Shown piece after piece: positions 12,122 through 24,274 of a DNA stretch of 64,000 bases (positions are counted from its first letter, which is position 1; every line of letters begins with the position of its first letter). The DNA lies in contig CM076194.1 of the NCBI GenBank assembly GCA_038277395.1, forward strand, positions 115,287,209-115,351,208, written 5' to 3'. The translations under genes were made by a program, and so were the position numbers. Below the pieces are notes generated by a model. The model was not told where the DNA came from and did no database searches. It saw nothing but the letters and a program-made list of their open reading frames with translations. Source of the DNA: Dryocosmus kuriphilus. Taxonomy: Eukaryota > Arthropoda > Insecta > Hymenoptera > Cynipidae.

Positions 12122-14208
12122 ATAGTCCAGGGAATGAAGGATTTTTTCACACAAAATTTTAGAATGAAAATGAGGTATGCCATCATGTAGTGTTGATGCC
12201 TGGGATGAAGGCTTCTATGTTTGCAAGCAAAAATATGTGGTCATAAGGAATTGCGCAATGTTCAAAGTTGGCGAAATCAGGTTTTTGGGAGATTGCTATC
12301 AAGGTATTGATTTGCGAAAAAAAAGTTTAATTATAAATTAGAGGCTTTAAAAAGATCTTTAATTTGGTATGTCGCACATTAAAATTGTTTGATTTGTTCC
12401 CTCACAAAGTAATAAAAACCGGCAAAAATGGCCGTTTTGCAAAATCTAGTTATTTTTGCAAAAAGTGTATGCGCATCTATTAAAGTCCCTGAAAATGTGT
12501 ATTTCGTTAAGCAGCTAATTGATTTTAGAGTATTAACCATGTTAAAAATGACTACAAAGAAATAGTACGTTTTTGTCTCGTAAACAAATGGAATAACTTC
12601 TGTAATTTTCATCCTAAACAACCGGGATTGCAGTCACTCGAACCTTACGTTTGTTTGTGCATGATTTTAAGATGAAAATATTTTATGTACGTTAATTGGG
12701 GGGGGGGGAGTTAATTTTTTTTTTTATAACAATTATTGCAGTCGTAATTTTGAAGATGCACAGTTAAAATTGGTAAATAGTAATAAATGAATGCTGATAC
12801 TAATTGTAATATAATTTCCAGAAAAATCAATTTGGAAAATACTGTTTAGAATAGCGGTTTATATACGACCAGGATCGGTCGCAGTTTATGACGGCGGAGT
12901 GGGGGAAGCTCCTTCCGCTGCTTCAACTGGCGCTGAAATTGAATTCACGCGTTCAAAATGTGAGAATTGGAAAAATCTCATGAAAGAATGGACATTTCGA
13001 GATGTTTTTTTTTTTTTAAATTTCAGCTAACTTTTTTCGCTGATTACAAATTTTCCATTGAAAGCTCAGAAAAAGCACGTCTTATGCTTGAAAGGTAATT
13101 GTACTTTTTTATATTTTCACTAATTGTATAATTTCTGAAATAATTCTTCGATGTAATGTGAGCAGCATTTCATCATTTTTAAGTTTAGTCAATAATGTTA
13201 CAAAAAATGTGTACTGAATGCAACATTTGTTTTTCAATAAACTCAGGGCAAGTCCTTTTCATGAAATTTGCTACAGTAAATTTTCGATTTAGAAAAAAAA
13301 AGAAAAGAAAATTATATTACAATTAGTATCAGTATTCATTTATTACTATTTACCAATTTTAACTGTGCTTCTTCAAAATTACGACTGTAATAATTGTTAC
13401 TAAAAAAAATTAACTCCCCCCCCCCCCCCCCCCCCCCCCCCAATTAACGTACATAAAATATTTTCATCTTAAAATCATGCACAAATTGTAAAGTTCGCGT
13501 GACTGCAATCCCGGTTGTTTAGGATGAAAATTACAGAAGTTATTCCATTTGTTTACGAGACAAAAATGTACTATTTCTTTGCAGACATTTTTAACATGGT
13601 TAATACTCTAAAATCAATTAGCTGCTAAGCGTACATGACACTATAACTCTTTAGGATTGAAATTTGTCTAGTTTTATGGCTTTCCGACCGCCTTAAAAAA
13701 AGTTACCCCCCCGAAACAACGGTACCTTTTTTATAAACAAATAGCTTTTCTCAAAAACTATTTATTATTTTGAGCTCAAAATTTGCATATACTTTCAACT
13801 TAACGAAATACACATTTGCAGGGACTTTAATAGATGTGCATACACTTTTTGCAAAAATAAATAGATTTTGCAAAACGGCCATTTTTGCCGGTTTTTATTA
13901 CTTTGTGAGGGAACAAATCAAACAATTTTAATGTGCGACATACCAAATTAAAGATCTTTTTAAGGCCTTTAATTTAACTTAATTTAATTTAACTTTTTTT
14001 TTCGCAAATCAATACCTTGTTAGCAATCTCCCAAAAACCTGATTTCATCAACTTTGAACATTGCGCAATTCCTTATGACCATATAATTTTGCCTGCAAAT
14101 ATACAAGCCTTCATCCCAGGCATCAACACTACATGATGGCATACCTCATTTTCATTCTAAAATTTTGTGGTGAAAAGGCACCTTTTTGATCTTCGTTCCC
14201 TGGACTAT
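12122..14208. mobile_element. Large foldback element (about 2.1 kb inverted repeat)
   Basis: The left arm (about 12122-12822) is repeated in inverse orientation by the right arm (about 13309-14208). The outer ends are ATAGTCCAGGGAATGAAG and CTTCGTTCCCTGGACTAT. Near the centre, matching G9 (about 12701) and C-rich (about 13417-13440, over 20 C) tracts occupy equivalent positions. The right arm carries about 170 extra bases (13632-13800) absent from the left. The spacer 12823-13308 is unique. Flanks AGCATTA and AGCACTA could be a degenerate target duplication. No protein is encoded. Confidence 0.8.
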
Positions 14209-14329
14209 GAGCACTATGGAGAAATTCGTGAATATTTTTTGTTTTTAATTATTAGGTACTCGATGGGTGCCATGGAAGTTAGTTTTAAAAAGGCGTGCCA
14301 AAAACGATAAATATAATTTAAAAAGTCAG

Positions 14330-14670
14330 CTCACTTCGCTCGCACATTCTCATCACGCGCTTCGCGCATGGCTCGCTTCGCTCGCAAGATTGAGCACGCC
14401 TAGGGCGCGCGATCTGGTAGTCGTCGCGCTTCGCGCTCCGATGTATTTAAACCTCGCGCTTCGCTCTCGAATGTTTTTGGTCCTCGCACTTCGTGCTCGG
14501 TTTTCGTTACTTGAATCTTAAACTTTCAAAACACCTACTTTTAATGAAATTATTAAATTTGTAGTTTGTTAAAAATTTAAAACAAAATTATTTTACTTAA
14601 GGCTCTATTGGCCTTAAGGAATACATTCTCATCACGACACTCGCGCTTCGCGCTCGACAGTCAGTTTTTT
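14330..14670 (-). repeat. Composite repeat, divergent 3' end copy
   Basis: A minus-strand copy of the right part of the composite repeat. It has a CATTCTCATCACGCGCTTCGCGC end at about 14346, a series of GC-rich palindromes (CGCGCTTCGCGCTC and similar), then CTTAAGGCTCTATTGGCCTTAAGG and a second ACATTCTCATC box near 14622. It is more divergent than other copies, with altered palindromes such as CTCGCACTTCGTGCTCG. Confidence 0.75.
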
Positions 14671-16620
14671 AAAAAATATATATACCGGAGGAATGGAATA
14701 CCTCTGTTATTATACCCATTTTTAAGATATGCGATAAAACGAACTGTAACAAGGTCTCTACAAGTCTGTATGATAAAAAAGATAATTGTGCGAATTAAAA
14801 AATTTTCACGCAATGAGACGTTTCCACAATATTTGTATGCGTTCTCGAGCGTCGGGCGAGTTATTGAATCCCGGAGAGCTCAATTGGAAAGTATTAATGA
14901 AAATTAAATTAGAGAGACAAGAGCAGTTGTTGTAAAATAGGATTTCTCTGAAAGCTTCAAATTAGTTACCAAATTTTTCCGTCTTCTCAGATGAAATATC
15001 AACTTTTCTCCAGTTCCTCAATTGTATTCCAATATCTTTCATATTTTCAAAAATATTTAGATATATAATAATTAATTGATTTTTGTCTTATTTATTTCAA
15101 GCAAGTTACTTACTTTACTGACTTCAACCTTTGCATGGGGAAAAATGGACGATCAGACTGACTATCTCTACCGGGTGAAAACAGGATGCTCGACTTGATA
15201 TTCTCGGAGGGTTGACTTGACTATCAGTTTGACCCTCTGCGATGATCAAGCTGAATGTAAAATGATGTCGAAAAAATTATGGAGGGACTGTCTGACCATG
15301 TAGAGGGTCTGGCTGATTCTCTAACTTCAACCCTGTATTTTTCATCTTATAAAATTAAAGGATTTTAATAGTACATTACATTACAAGGGACAAAAGGTGA
15401 AGATCCTTCCCGGCAGAGTGATTGCGATCCGCCGGAAAGGGTCTTCGACATTCGTCCGGAGTAATGTATACTATTTTTCTTCTTAGCCGATCGCAAATTC
15501 GTGGTTAATTTGATAATTAATCTGCTACCAGCTGAATGGTGAAATATTTATGAAATTATATATTGATAACAATCGAGGGCTTTTCAGCATCTATCACATT
15601 TACGACCCGAGCGGAGCGAGGGTTGTTGCTCGGCGAATGCTGAAAAACCCAGAGCAAAAGAGAGAAAGAGAGAGAGAGAGAGAAATAAACATACTCTGTC
15701 CCAGACGAGTAAATGAGATATGCGCATGCTCCGTTCGCAACAACTGACTCACTTGAGTCGGCAATTAGCCAGCTCTGGAGTAGTCTTACATAACCCGCAA
15801 GACATAAACGTGTATTATACTTATTTACAATATAGATATCAGTGCTTACTGGAAATTGACAAGTTTTTTGAAAAAAGTTAAAGCCATACGTTATTTGCGT
15901 ATATTACCTTTTTGACGTATTATACGCATAAAACTTCGAGTTACGTGCAACTGTGCAACCCTGGCAAGGAGTAGACAGTTTCGGCCGGCTAGGTGGTGCG
16001 CAAAGCGGGAGGGAACACCGACTTTCAGTAGAATTATGTAGAAAGGGAGGTCGAATTTTCGACCGAGGTAGGAAGAAAAATACTAAATAAAGTTTTTCAA
16101 CTGGAATTGAAATAAAATGCATAAGCTGTAATCTCTATTCTAGTTCTATTTGTTAACATTTCAGATGAGGCGATTCAGCTGTGGGAATATAATGTAAACG
16201 AGACTTTGCATACGTTTTTTTTCTTCAATTTGTATCTCGTTCGCACGAAATTTATTTTTTTGTGGTGAGCACGTAAAGCGAAAAAGGACAGAGAATTCGC
16301 CTCGTGCCTTCAAGATGGCTGTTTCGGGGCACACATGAATTTTTATTACGATCATTTATTAGTTGGCTTCACCTCTTGAGGGTCTAATTGACATACTTGC
16401 AAGAAGATAAGAGCCTCGGGCTGCTTAAAAATTACCAGAGGCCAATAAAGAACAGTCTAGTTTCAATCCCGAGAGCCGCGGAACGAATTGAGGCTATCGC
16501 AACACTTTTATGTAAAAATGGACACTTTAAGTGACATCAAAGCAGCTTTTTTCTTCATTTTTTTGTAGATATCCTCGTATAAATAAGTTATAAATACCCT
16601 AATCAAGCTAAATTTATGGA
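14671..16620. other. Non-coding stretch with stem-loops, GA microsatellite and a 70-bp direct repeat
   Basis: No protein gene is supported. It contains two imperfect stem-loops (about 15399-15448 and 15578-15652), a (GA)n tract at about 15658-15684, and the first copy of a ~70-base direct repeat (14891-14960; second copy 16621-16691, roughly 88 percent identical by eye). A CCAGAGGCC patch near 16440 is unremarkable. Confidence 0.5.
15658..15684. repeat. (GA)n microsatellite
   Basis: A short run of GA dinucleotides directly downstream of the stem-loop at 15578-15652. Confidence 0.9.
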
Positions 16621-16691
16621 GTAATAATGAAAATTAAATTTAGAGATAGAAGAGCAGTTGTTGTAACATAGGATTTCTCTGGAAGCTTCAA
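16621..16691 (+). repeat. Second copy of a 70-base direct repeat
   Basis: Shares AATGAAAATTAAATT, GAGCAGTTGTTGTAA and TAGGATTTCTCTG with 14891-14960. The two copies are about 1.73 kb apart in the same orientation. They could be a family of short dispersed repeats or the ends of a decayed element. Confidence 0.6.
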
Positions 16692-18453
16692 AGTATCGAC
16701 GTAACGGTGATAGGCCTTAATTTGAGTCTTGTCGTCCATGCGATCTTAGGAGGTCGAAGGTGGATAGCAGTTCAGGGCGTCATGTGCGTGTAAGCTCGTT
16801 CGGTTCAAGCTGTGTTTATGCTGCTGAGGATTCAGGAATTTGTAAGATAGGGGCAAGAAAGAAAAGGATGCATATAAAAAGGGGGATAGATTTTAGATTT
16901 AGCAATTACCCAAAGTGGAAAGCTGCACAGTCATCGTTCATCGCGGTTCATGCACAGTTACACAGACTAAATAATATACCACTAGAAAGATCCACTCGCA
17001 AAATCCCAACTATATCCACGTAGCAAAACTTTCGACTGGGCTCATCAGTGTCGAGAAAACCATCTCAACAAATTTATTTCAAATCATTCACTATTTTATC
17101 AATCAGCGTTTCCTCTACGGCACATTCTTTAAGAATCCACTCATTACTTGATTTTATACATTCTTGAATTATAGGTAAATTGGTTTCTGATCAGCTTGAG
17201 TTTATAGGCAAATGAAAATTAGACAAGATTTATCAATTCTAGAGTCAGTGTTTCACCTGATTGGTTCCACGAGCTTCTTATCGGATAGGCGCGTAATGCG
17301 AAGTGAACGTAAACTCGTATACGGGACCTGTACCTTCGGTACCGGTTCACCTTCGTTTGCTTCGTTTGTAAATCCACTTTATAAGTACGAAGCATAACCT
17401 CTCGCCAGTGATTATTCGAGGGATAGATATCGCAGACTCACAATCGTGAACTTTCAACCGTTACTATGTAGATTCCCGTTCCACGTGAGTAGTAAATATA
17501 TATTTTCTCAAAACACATATTTTCTAGATTATCAAACTGAAACTGAAAAAAAAGTCGATCTTCTCTCTAATGATGTTATTGTTTCAAAAATTTGAAAGTG
17601 TCAAAAAGGAAGAGAATTAACATTTTTAATCACTCAAAATAGAAAAAAAGTTGAACGTTAGAAGACATTCTAAGCTGAAAGCTCCATTAAAATTTTTTAA
17701 AAAATGCGAAAATTTAAAAATTCGAAAAATTCAAATATAATGAAAAATAAAGAACGCACTCTATGAGCCGTGTCATTTTAAAATCATACAAATTGGAACA
17801 TTTCTAAAGTTTAAGCAATCGTAAAACTGAAACAGTTCTAGTTTTAAAAGTGCATTCAATTTTGGATGCAATGCTGTTCGAAAGTATTCAAATTGTTTGT
17901 GACTTTAATCTGAGGGGGAAAAAATCTATTGGTGTAAATCCAAGATTGAAAGGCATTAATTCATTTTTCATTTTCTTCATGATTCCTTCCTGATGATTAT
18001 TTTTAAAATTTAATTCTAAATAACAATTCTCGTAAACACCGGATTCCAATTCAGTAGCGTAGTTTTTTTTTTGGATTATAAGAAGTGAGACGTGAATTGC
18101 CGGAAGGATTAGCATCAGAAAGTATAGAGAAGAAGTAAAAAGCGTACGAATGGCTTCTTATAAAATGTCGTGTTTACTTACCATTAGTACATATAGTCAA
18201 TTGCGATGATGTGTGTGCTATGCAATTCTAGAGTTGTTGGCGAATGTCAGGAAGTTTCCTGGTTGAAAGCTTATGTTTACCATGCATTCACGTTCTTCTT
18301 TTGCACATAACTGCTCAAGAGTTATTAAATGAATAAAATGATAACACGTTCATTTTATTTACTGTGCAAATAATTTCTTATTCATGCAAAATGATAGCAG
18401 TTTCATGAAATCATAGACATTTTTGTCTGACATTGCAAAAAAGCAATGGCAAA
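16692..18453. other. Non-coding stretch
   Basis: No gene is supported. A GC-richer patch at 16700-17450 has open frames of up to 87 codons (16760-17023), but no domain is recognised and no convincing splice sites bound it. 17500-18050 is AT-rich. Confidence 0.4.
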
Positions 18454-18462
18454 TATTAATTG

Positions 18463-20287
18463 AGGTCCATTAAGCTAGCACATCCACAATCAAATTTCAA
18501 TATTTTGCATAGCACAGAATTTTGGGCCTTTTTTGCTGTTTTTGGGCACCAATAAAAAGTTTTCACTTCCTTTGCTTTTTTCAAAAAATCAATTTTCTTG
18601 TGGACGTTCGAGCTTACATTAAGCTAGCACCTTCACTGTGTAAAATCACAAAATAATAAAAAATTGACTCCACCAGTATTTTGGGCTTATGAATTCCACA
18701 AGAATCAATTTCCTAAAAACAACCTTTAAGATCCAAATTCAACCCCCTTCAAAAAATTCAATTTCTCACAAATTTTATTTCGCTATATTCTTGGGCTTTT
18801 TTTGGACTCTTCGAAGATACCAACTCTGACTTTTTGGCTCCAACCCTTAAACACCAAAAACCATCCTGTCTCTACAGCTCAAATATGATTTTGCAAAAAA
18901 AAAAATCTTTCAGAATTCTTCAATGTCAATAGAATCTCTTTATTTTTGATCTCCCCAAAAATACTAGCTCTGATTTTTGGTCTCCAATCTTTTAACACAA
19001 AAAACCAACCCACCTCTACCACACAGATACGGCTGCCAAAAAAAATCTTTTCCAGAATTTTTCAATGTCAATAGAGTCTCTAACTTTTGGGCTCCTCGAA
19101 GATACCAACTGTGATATTTTGGCTTCAACCCTTAACGCAAAAAACCGCCCCCGTCTCTACCGCACAGATATGGCTTTGCTAAAAAATAATGTTTTTCAGG
19201 ATTTTTCAGTGCCAATTGAGTCTCTTATTTTTGGGTTCCTCGACAATACTGACTCTGATTTTTCGACTCCGACCCTTAACGCCAAAAACCGCCCCCGTCT
19301 CTACCGCACAGATATGGCTTTGCTAAAAAATAATTTTTTTCAGGATTTTTCAGGGCCAATAGAGTCTCCTATTTTTGGGCTCCTCGAAAATACCAACTCT
19401 GATTTTTCGGCTCCAACCCTTAACGCCAAAAACCACCCCGTCTCTACCATACAGATATGACTTCAAAAAATAATCTTCAGGATTTTTCAATGTTAATAGA
19501 GTCTCTTATTTTTGGGCTCCTTGAAAATATCAACTCTGATTTTTCGGCTCTAGCCCTTAACGACAAAAACCACCCCGCCTGTACAGCACAGATATGGCTG
19601 CTAAAAAATAATCTTGTTTTTTTTTTGAGGAGCCCAAATATAAGAGACTCAATTGACATTGGAACATTCTGAAAAAGATTATTTTTTCGCAGTCATTTTT
19701 CTGTGTGCTAGACGTGGGGTGGTTTTTTAAATTACGGATTGGAGCCGAAATATCAGAGTTGGTATTTTCGAGGAGCCCAAAAATAAGAGACTATTGATAT
19801 TGAAAAATTCTGAAAAAGATTATTTTTTTGCAAAGTCATCTGTGTTATAGGCGTGGGGTGGTTTTTTAATTTAAGGGTTGGAGCCGAAACATCAGAGTTG
19901 GTATTTTTGAGAGGCCCAAAAATAAAAGACTCTATTGACATTCAAAAATTCTGAAAAGTATAATTTTTTTCGCAAAATATACTGGAACTAAATTTGTGAA
20001 AAATCGATTTTGAAACTTAAGGGTTGTTTCCAGGAAATTGGTTCGTGCGGAATTCAAGAGCCCAAAAAGCCCAAAATTCTGATGGAGTCGAATTATTATT
20101 ATATTGTGATCTTACACAGCGGAGGTGCTAGCTTAATGTAAGCTAGCGTCTCCATAAGAAAATTGATTTAAAAAAAAAAAAAAAATGAAGGAGCTCAAAA
20201 CTTTTTATTGGTGCCCAAACAGGATCAAAATTCTGTGCTATAAAAAATGTCGAAATTCGATTGTGGAGGTGCTAGCTTAATGGACCT
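18463..20287. mobile_element. Mutator-like foldback element with perfect 9-bp target duplication
   Basis: The ends AGGTCCATTAAGCTAGCAC and GTGCTAGCTTAATGGACCT are perfect 19-base inverted repeats. TATTAATTG flanks both sides (18454-18462 and 20288-20296). A 9-bp duplication and long arms fit Mutator-like (MULE) foldback elements. A second inverted pair of ATTAAGCTAGCAC lies inside (about 18619 and 20128). The centre contains tandem units of about 134-145 bases: five forward (starting near 18919, 19053, 19198, 19343, 19483) and three inverted (near 19626, 19769, 19911). No transposase is present. Confidence 0.88.
18905..19980. repeat. Inverted tandem array of ~144-base units
   Basis: Each unit carries AATAGAGTCTCTTATTTTTGG, CTCTGATTTTTCGGCTCCAAC and TAACGCCAAAAACC-like words. 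Spacing near 144 bases keeps one frame open across units, giving a repetitive 131-codon frame at 19065-19460 (repeat core IESLIFGLLENTNSDFSAPT). Orientation switches near 19620. The open frame is probably a by-product of a unit length close to a multiple of three. Confidence 0.8.
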
Positions 20288-20296
20288 TATTAATTG

Positions 20297-21160
20297 GCAA
20301 ATCGCAATATTTGGTCGTGGAAAAATTACTGGATTTAAATAAATTTACGTAATTGGACGTTAGTCATTGGAAAACCCGCTTCAGTTTACTGAAGTTCTCG
20401 GAAGCTCGCTTTTAGCTAAAGAAGGATACAGAGTGGTTGTGCCAAACGTGTACTTGGCACCTGACATATTGACTGTGTGCAATTCCCAAATCGAAATGTA
20501 GCAGTGACTGCCAGCGCGCGAGGCGTTGGATGAAGAAGTAACGGTTATATAATTTTTTATGGAAGGAGTTGGGCAATGCGCATAAAAAATGAAATTATTT
20601 AAATTTTTTTTTAAAAGCGAACATAAAAAACTGATTCTGGATAAGTTCGTTTTGTCTTGTATAATCTTTAGCAGCAGTAGGTAGTTAAAAAGTGGGTAAT
20701 GAAGGCAATACTTGAATTCGTAGCTGTTGGTCTTGTAATAGGTACATCTAACCTTCTTCATTTGATTAATTTTAGTTTATAATTATAGAGAAAAATAAAG
20801 CAAAGGGTGCATGATTTTGCTATCTAGTGAATTGAAGAAAATTGTTTCTTATCCAGACAATTTTTATATTACTTTTTTTTTGTATCTTTCTTTTTGTAAT
20901 ATTTTAATTTTTTGCTTCTTTCTGATTCTGAAATTGTACTTGTCAATTCACTGTTTGGATGAGAAGTTTTCATTACATTCATTAGCTTTTCATTTCATTC
21001 AGAAGTTTTAGTATTATTTTGTTCATATAAAAATATTATATATTATGTATTTTTTCATACGGGGCTCCAAAAAGATTTGCAAAATCTTTTTGGAGCATGA
21101 ATTAATGAATGCGTATAACATTCAACTGCATTCTTTCAATTCAATCAAGTAAATCGTCAT
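20297..21160. other. Non-coding stretch with one short exon-like frame and a perfect hairpin
   Basis: A 39-codon open frame at 20385-20501 follows a CAG and ends at TAG; its peptide includes AKEGYRVVVPNVYLAPD. It is too short to call. A perfect hairpin occurs at 21064-21096 (GCTCCAAAAAGATT paired with AATCTTTTTGGAGC). The rest is AT-rich. Confidence 0.4.
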
Positions 21161-22423
21161 TTTTTACATTCTCATCTCAATGAGAAGGTATTAGTTTTAT
21201 GTGAAAACTGACTTTCGAGGATTTCATGAAATCTTGACGTTTCATGACCCCCTGAATCCGAAAAAACAGGTTTTACGTTGGTGTCTGTCCGGCGTTGTTG
21301 GCGTTGTTGGTGTTGTCGTTGTCCGTTACCACGATAACTTTCGAAGAACTAATCGGACTGGGTTGCGCTTTGGCACACTTCTTTAAAGCGTAAAAAGTAA
21401 GAACGAGTTCGTTAACCAGCCACTTTTGACCAACGGTTATGGTTTTATCCATCAAAAACGGTTTCCACAAAATCAAAAAATCCATTTTCCGGCTAAACTA
21501 TGAGAGATACAAAAAAAATGTAGGAGAGTGAAATTGTTCACCTCAAAAAAATCTACAAATTTTGTCTTAACGGTTTTTTGATAAAATGAACGGTTTTTGT
21601 TTTAATCAAGAAAACGCTATTAAAATTAAAAAACTCTTTTCCCGCCAAAATATTCAAGATACAAAAAAATGGTAAAGAACAAAGTTGTTCAATTTAAAAA
21701 GATCTACAAATTTTGTTTCAACCATTTTTTGACAAAATGCACCGTTTTTGTTTTAATCGATAAAACGTTATTAAAAATCAAGATTTTCAAATTCCCCGCC
21801 AAACTATACAAGATACGGAAAAAAAATAATAAACAAAGTTGTTCGCCTCAAAAGGATTTACAAATTTGCTCTCTATCATTTATTTGAGCAGACGTGTAGT
21901 TTTTGAGTTATTCGTGAAATATGTTATGAAATATAAAGAAAACCACTTTTCAGCGAAACTATGCAAGATATGAGAAAATATTAACAAGCAGAATTGTTCA
22001 CCTTGGAAAGAGCTACAAAATTTATTTATAAGACTCATTGTTTTACTTTTAAGAATCGAAATCCTGTATTGTGAAAGTTTGGAAAATCACAAAGAGCTTT
22101 ACCAATCTACAATGTATTTTAAAGAAATGTAATTATCGAGCGCAAAGCGCGCGTGTCATGTCATGATGAGAATGTATTCCTTAAGGGCGATAGAGCCTTA
22201 AGTAAAATAATTTCTTTTGTAATTTTTAATTTAAAGGTATATACGATCCATAAACACCGAACGCGTAGCGCGAGGTGAATAATCTATCGAGCGCGAAGCG
22301 CGAGTGCCGTAAATAACGTATCGAGCGCGAAGCGCGAGTGCCAACAGACGCGCACCCGAGGCGCGCTCATACTTCGCGCGAAGCGCGCGATGAGAATGTG
22401 CCCGCGAAGCGGGCAGATTTTTT
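21161..22423 (+). repeat. Composite repeat, full plus-strand copy
   Basis: Starts with TTTTTACATTCTCATC and ends with GATGAGAATGT, the GCCCGC/GCGGGC hairpin and AGATTTTTT. In order it holds the GTC-type tract (about 21285-21325), the block with ATAACTTTCGAAGAAC, three ~150-base subunits with CTACAAATTTTG (21552, 21706, 21858), the internal GATGAGAATGTATTCC box, the CTTAAGGGCGATAGAGCC block, and several GAGCGCGAAGCGCGAG palindromes. It is a good reference copy, about 1.26 kb. No target duplication is obvious beyond T-rich flanks. Confidence 0.9.
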
Positions 22424-24269
22424 CAAATTATTTTAAATTCAAATAAAATTGTTTCTTGTCAAGCCATTTTGTTATATTACTTTTTTTTGTACATTTCTTT
22501 TTTTAATATTTTAATTTTTTTTCTACTTTCTGATTCTAAATTTGTACCTGGCAATTCACCTATAATTGCTTATTTTTAATTATCGTATACATTTTGCACA
22601 AAAATCTTTTACTGAATTCGCGCCCTCACTTTTTCTTCACAAACAGGCACGAGATAACCAGCGAGTGTCGTCTGCTGCAAGGTACACACATGTCCAATGT
22701 AGACCATGGGCGCGCTTATTTAATTTACAGTAATTTAAAAATTACTTCATTTTTTGACCTGGAATCTTTTTATTACACTTAGAATTAATTTCACGTCTCA
22801 TTTTACGGATATAGTTTTCATTTTTATTTTGTCAGATCTTTAAAAAAAAAATTCGAACATTTTGCCGTAAGGCGATAATGCTTCCGTATGTATATATAAC
22901 CGTCGCGTCACTTCATAACTGTCCACCGCAGCGCTACCGTTTAAGTGCACATATTCAGTAGCAAGTCTTCACATGTGCCGGCAAATCCAGTGTCATGTGT
23001 AAATCTTTCATGATGAAAGTGTGTCGTGACCAGTAACCCTATTGCCTCAAAGGCCCATTACTGGCCTTTGGCGAAACTTTCGCGCGAAAAGGGAGTGATT
23101 ACCAGCATTTGTTGACGCCATTAAAGTACATTCTCCTCGCGTATCAAGTTCAGAGCTTGCTACCTGAATTTTAATCACTTTCTACTGGCAAATTACATTT
23201 TCAAGTATACATTTCTTTACAAATCTTTGTCGCAAATTAAGATAAAAATGGATCGTATTATTTTTAAGTAATACTTTTTTGACAAACTTTTTAATTTATC
23301 TTTTATAATTGCTAAATACTGATGATTAAAAGTTATGTCAGCTGCGTTATTTATTGTGAAAAGTAATTTTTCTTGTGATCAATGAATTTGAGTATTTCAT
23401 GTACGGTGGAGTTACGGGCCAAGTAATTTCCCTTTACGATAAATGTACAAAACGTGCGTAATATTTAAGACAGTAATGAGGTGTCTAGGAATACAAATTT
23501 ACCGTGAAATCTAACGATCGCTGCCGCTTTAAACGAAAATCAGTAAAAGTATGAAAAAAAAGTAAAAAGATAATCAGTCAATCACCTTCCTATATCTGCA
23601 TCGCGTGACTAACCTCCACGGATACTCAAGGTAGGTACTTTATCAGTTGAATTACGTACCAATCTATGGCCAATCGTTTGGCTTAGGTGCTACGCATGCA
23701 CACTATATCTGACCGATGAGTTCACTGATTACAGAGCGAAATTAACGTTCATATAAAGAGTCAAAACAAACTGAGAAATGTGATGTAATCCGTGGTTTAC
23801 ATTCGCTTGCCTAATTTCGATGTTCTTCCTGGAGAATATTTTCTTTAAGTGGATTTTAAAGTAGTGGCATATTCAATTGTTGTCGACATCTGGCGAAAAC
23901 ATTCCTGTTTTTATGAGTTTGGGTTTGCGCTGTTCATATGCTCATTCAACGAAGCGTTAACGCAAAGAAATTTATTTCCCAGGTAGGGAAGAAGCAGAAA
24001 TCTATTATGGAAACGGTATTTCTCAAAACATTGTATGATGTGATGACAACTTGATCGCTTGAAATGATTTCAGTTGGGAACATTTCATTTTCGTCACACC
24101 ATTAGGCCGAGTGCCTCTCTAGTCTGTGTATATAGTATCTGGAAATTAAAAAAAAAATTTCATTACTCATTCCTTCCTAGATCTTCGTTACCAAAACAAA
24201 CATTTTTAGTTTGCTTCGGAATGAAAACGACTAGTGAAATTCAGATATAGAGAAATACAGGAAAAAAAT
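22424..24269. other. Non-coding stretch
   Basis: No gene is recognised. One 35-base segment (about 22645-22679) sits between a good pyrimidine tract plus CAG and a GTACAC donor-like site and is open in one frame; it could be a micro-exon or chance. The remainder is AT-rich with GC-richer patches at 22860-23160 and 23600-23720. Confidence 0.35.
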
Positions 24270-24274
24270 GTTTT

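Noticed and set aside
16760..17400. Possible Penelope-type retroelement fragment (YPKWKAAQ, RLNNIPLERS, LGSSVSRKPSQQ)
   Set aside because: Words are short, frames break, and no catalytic or GIY-YIG motif is visible.
19065..19460. 131-codon repetitive frame as a repeat protein
   Set aside because: Explained by tandem units of about 144 bases, a multiple of three; there is no start context, and inverted units behave the same on the other strand.
20385..20501. 39-codon exon resembling an alpha-2-macroglobulin/TEP N terminus
   Set aside because: A frame this short is expected by chance in AT-rich DNA, the acceptor is weak and the resemblance is faint.
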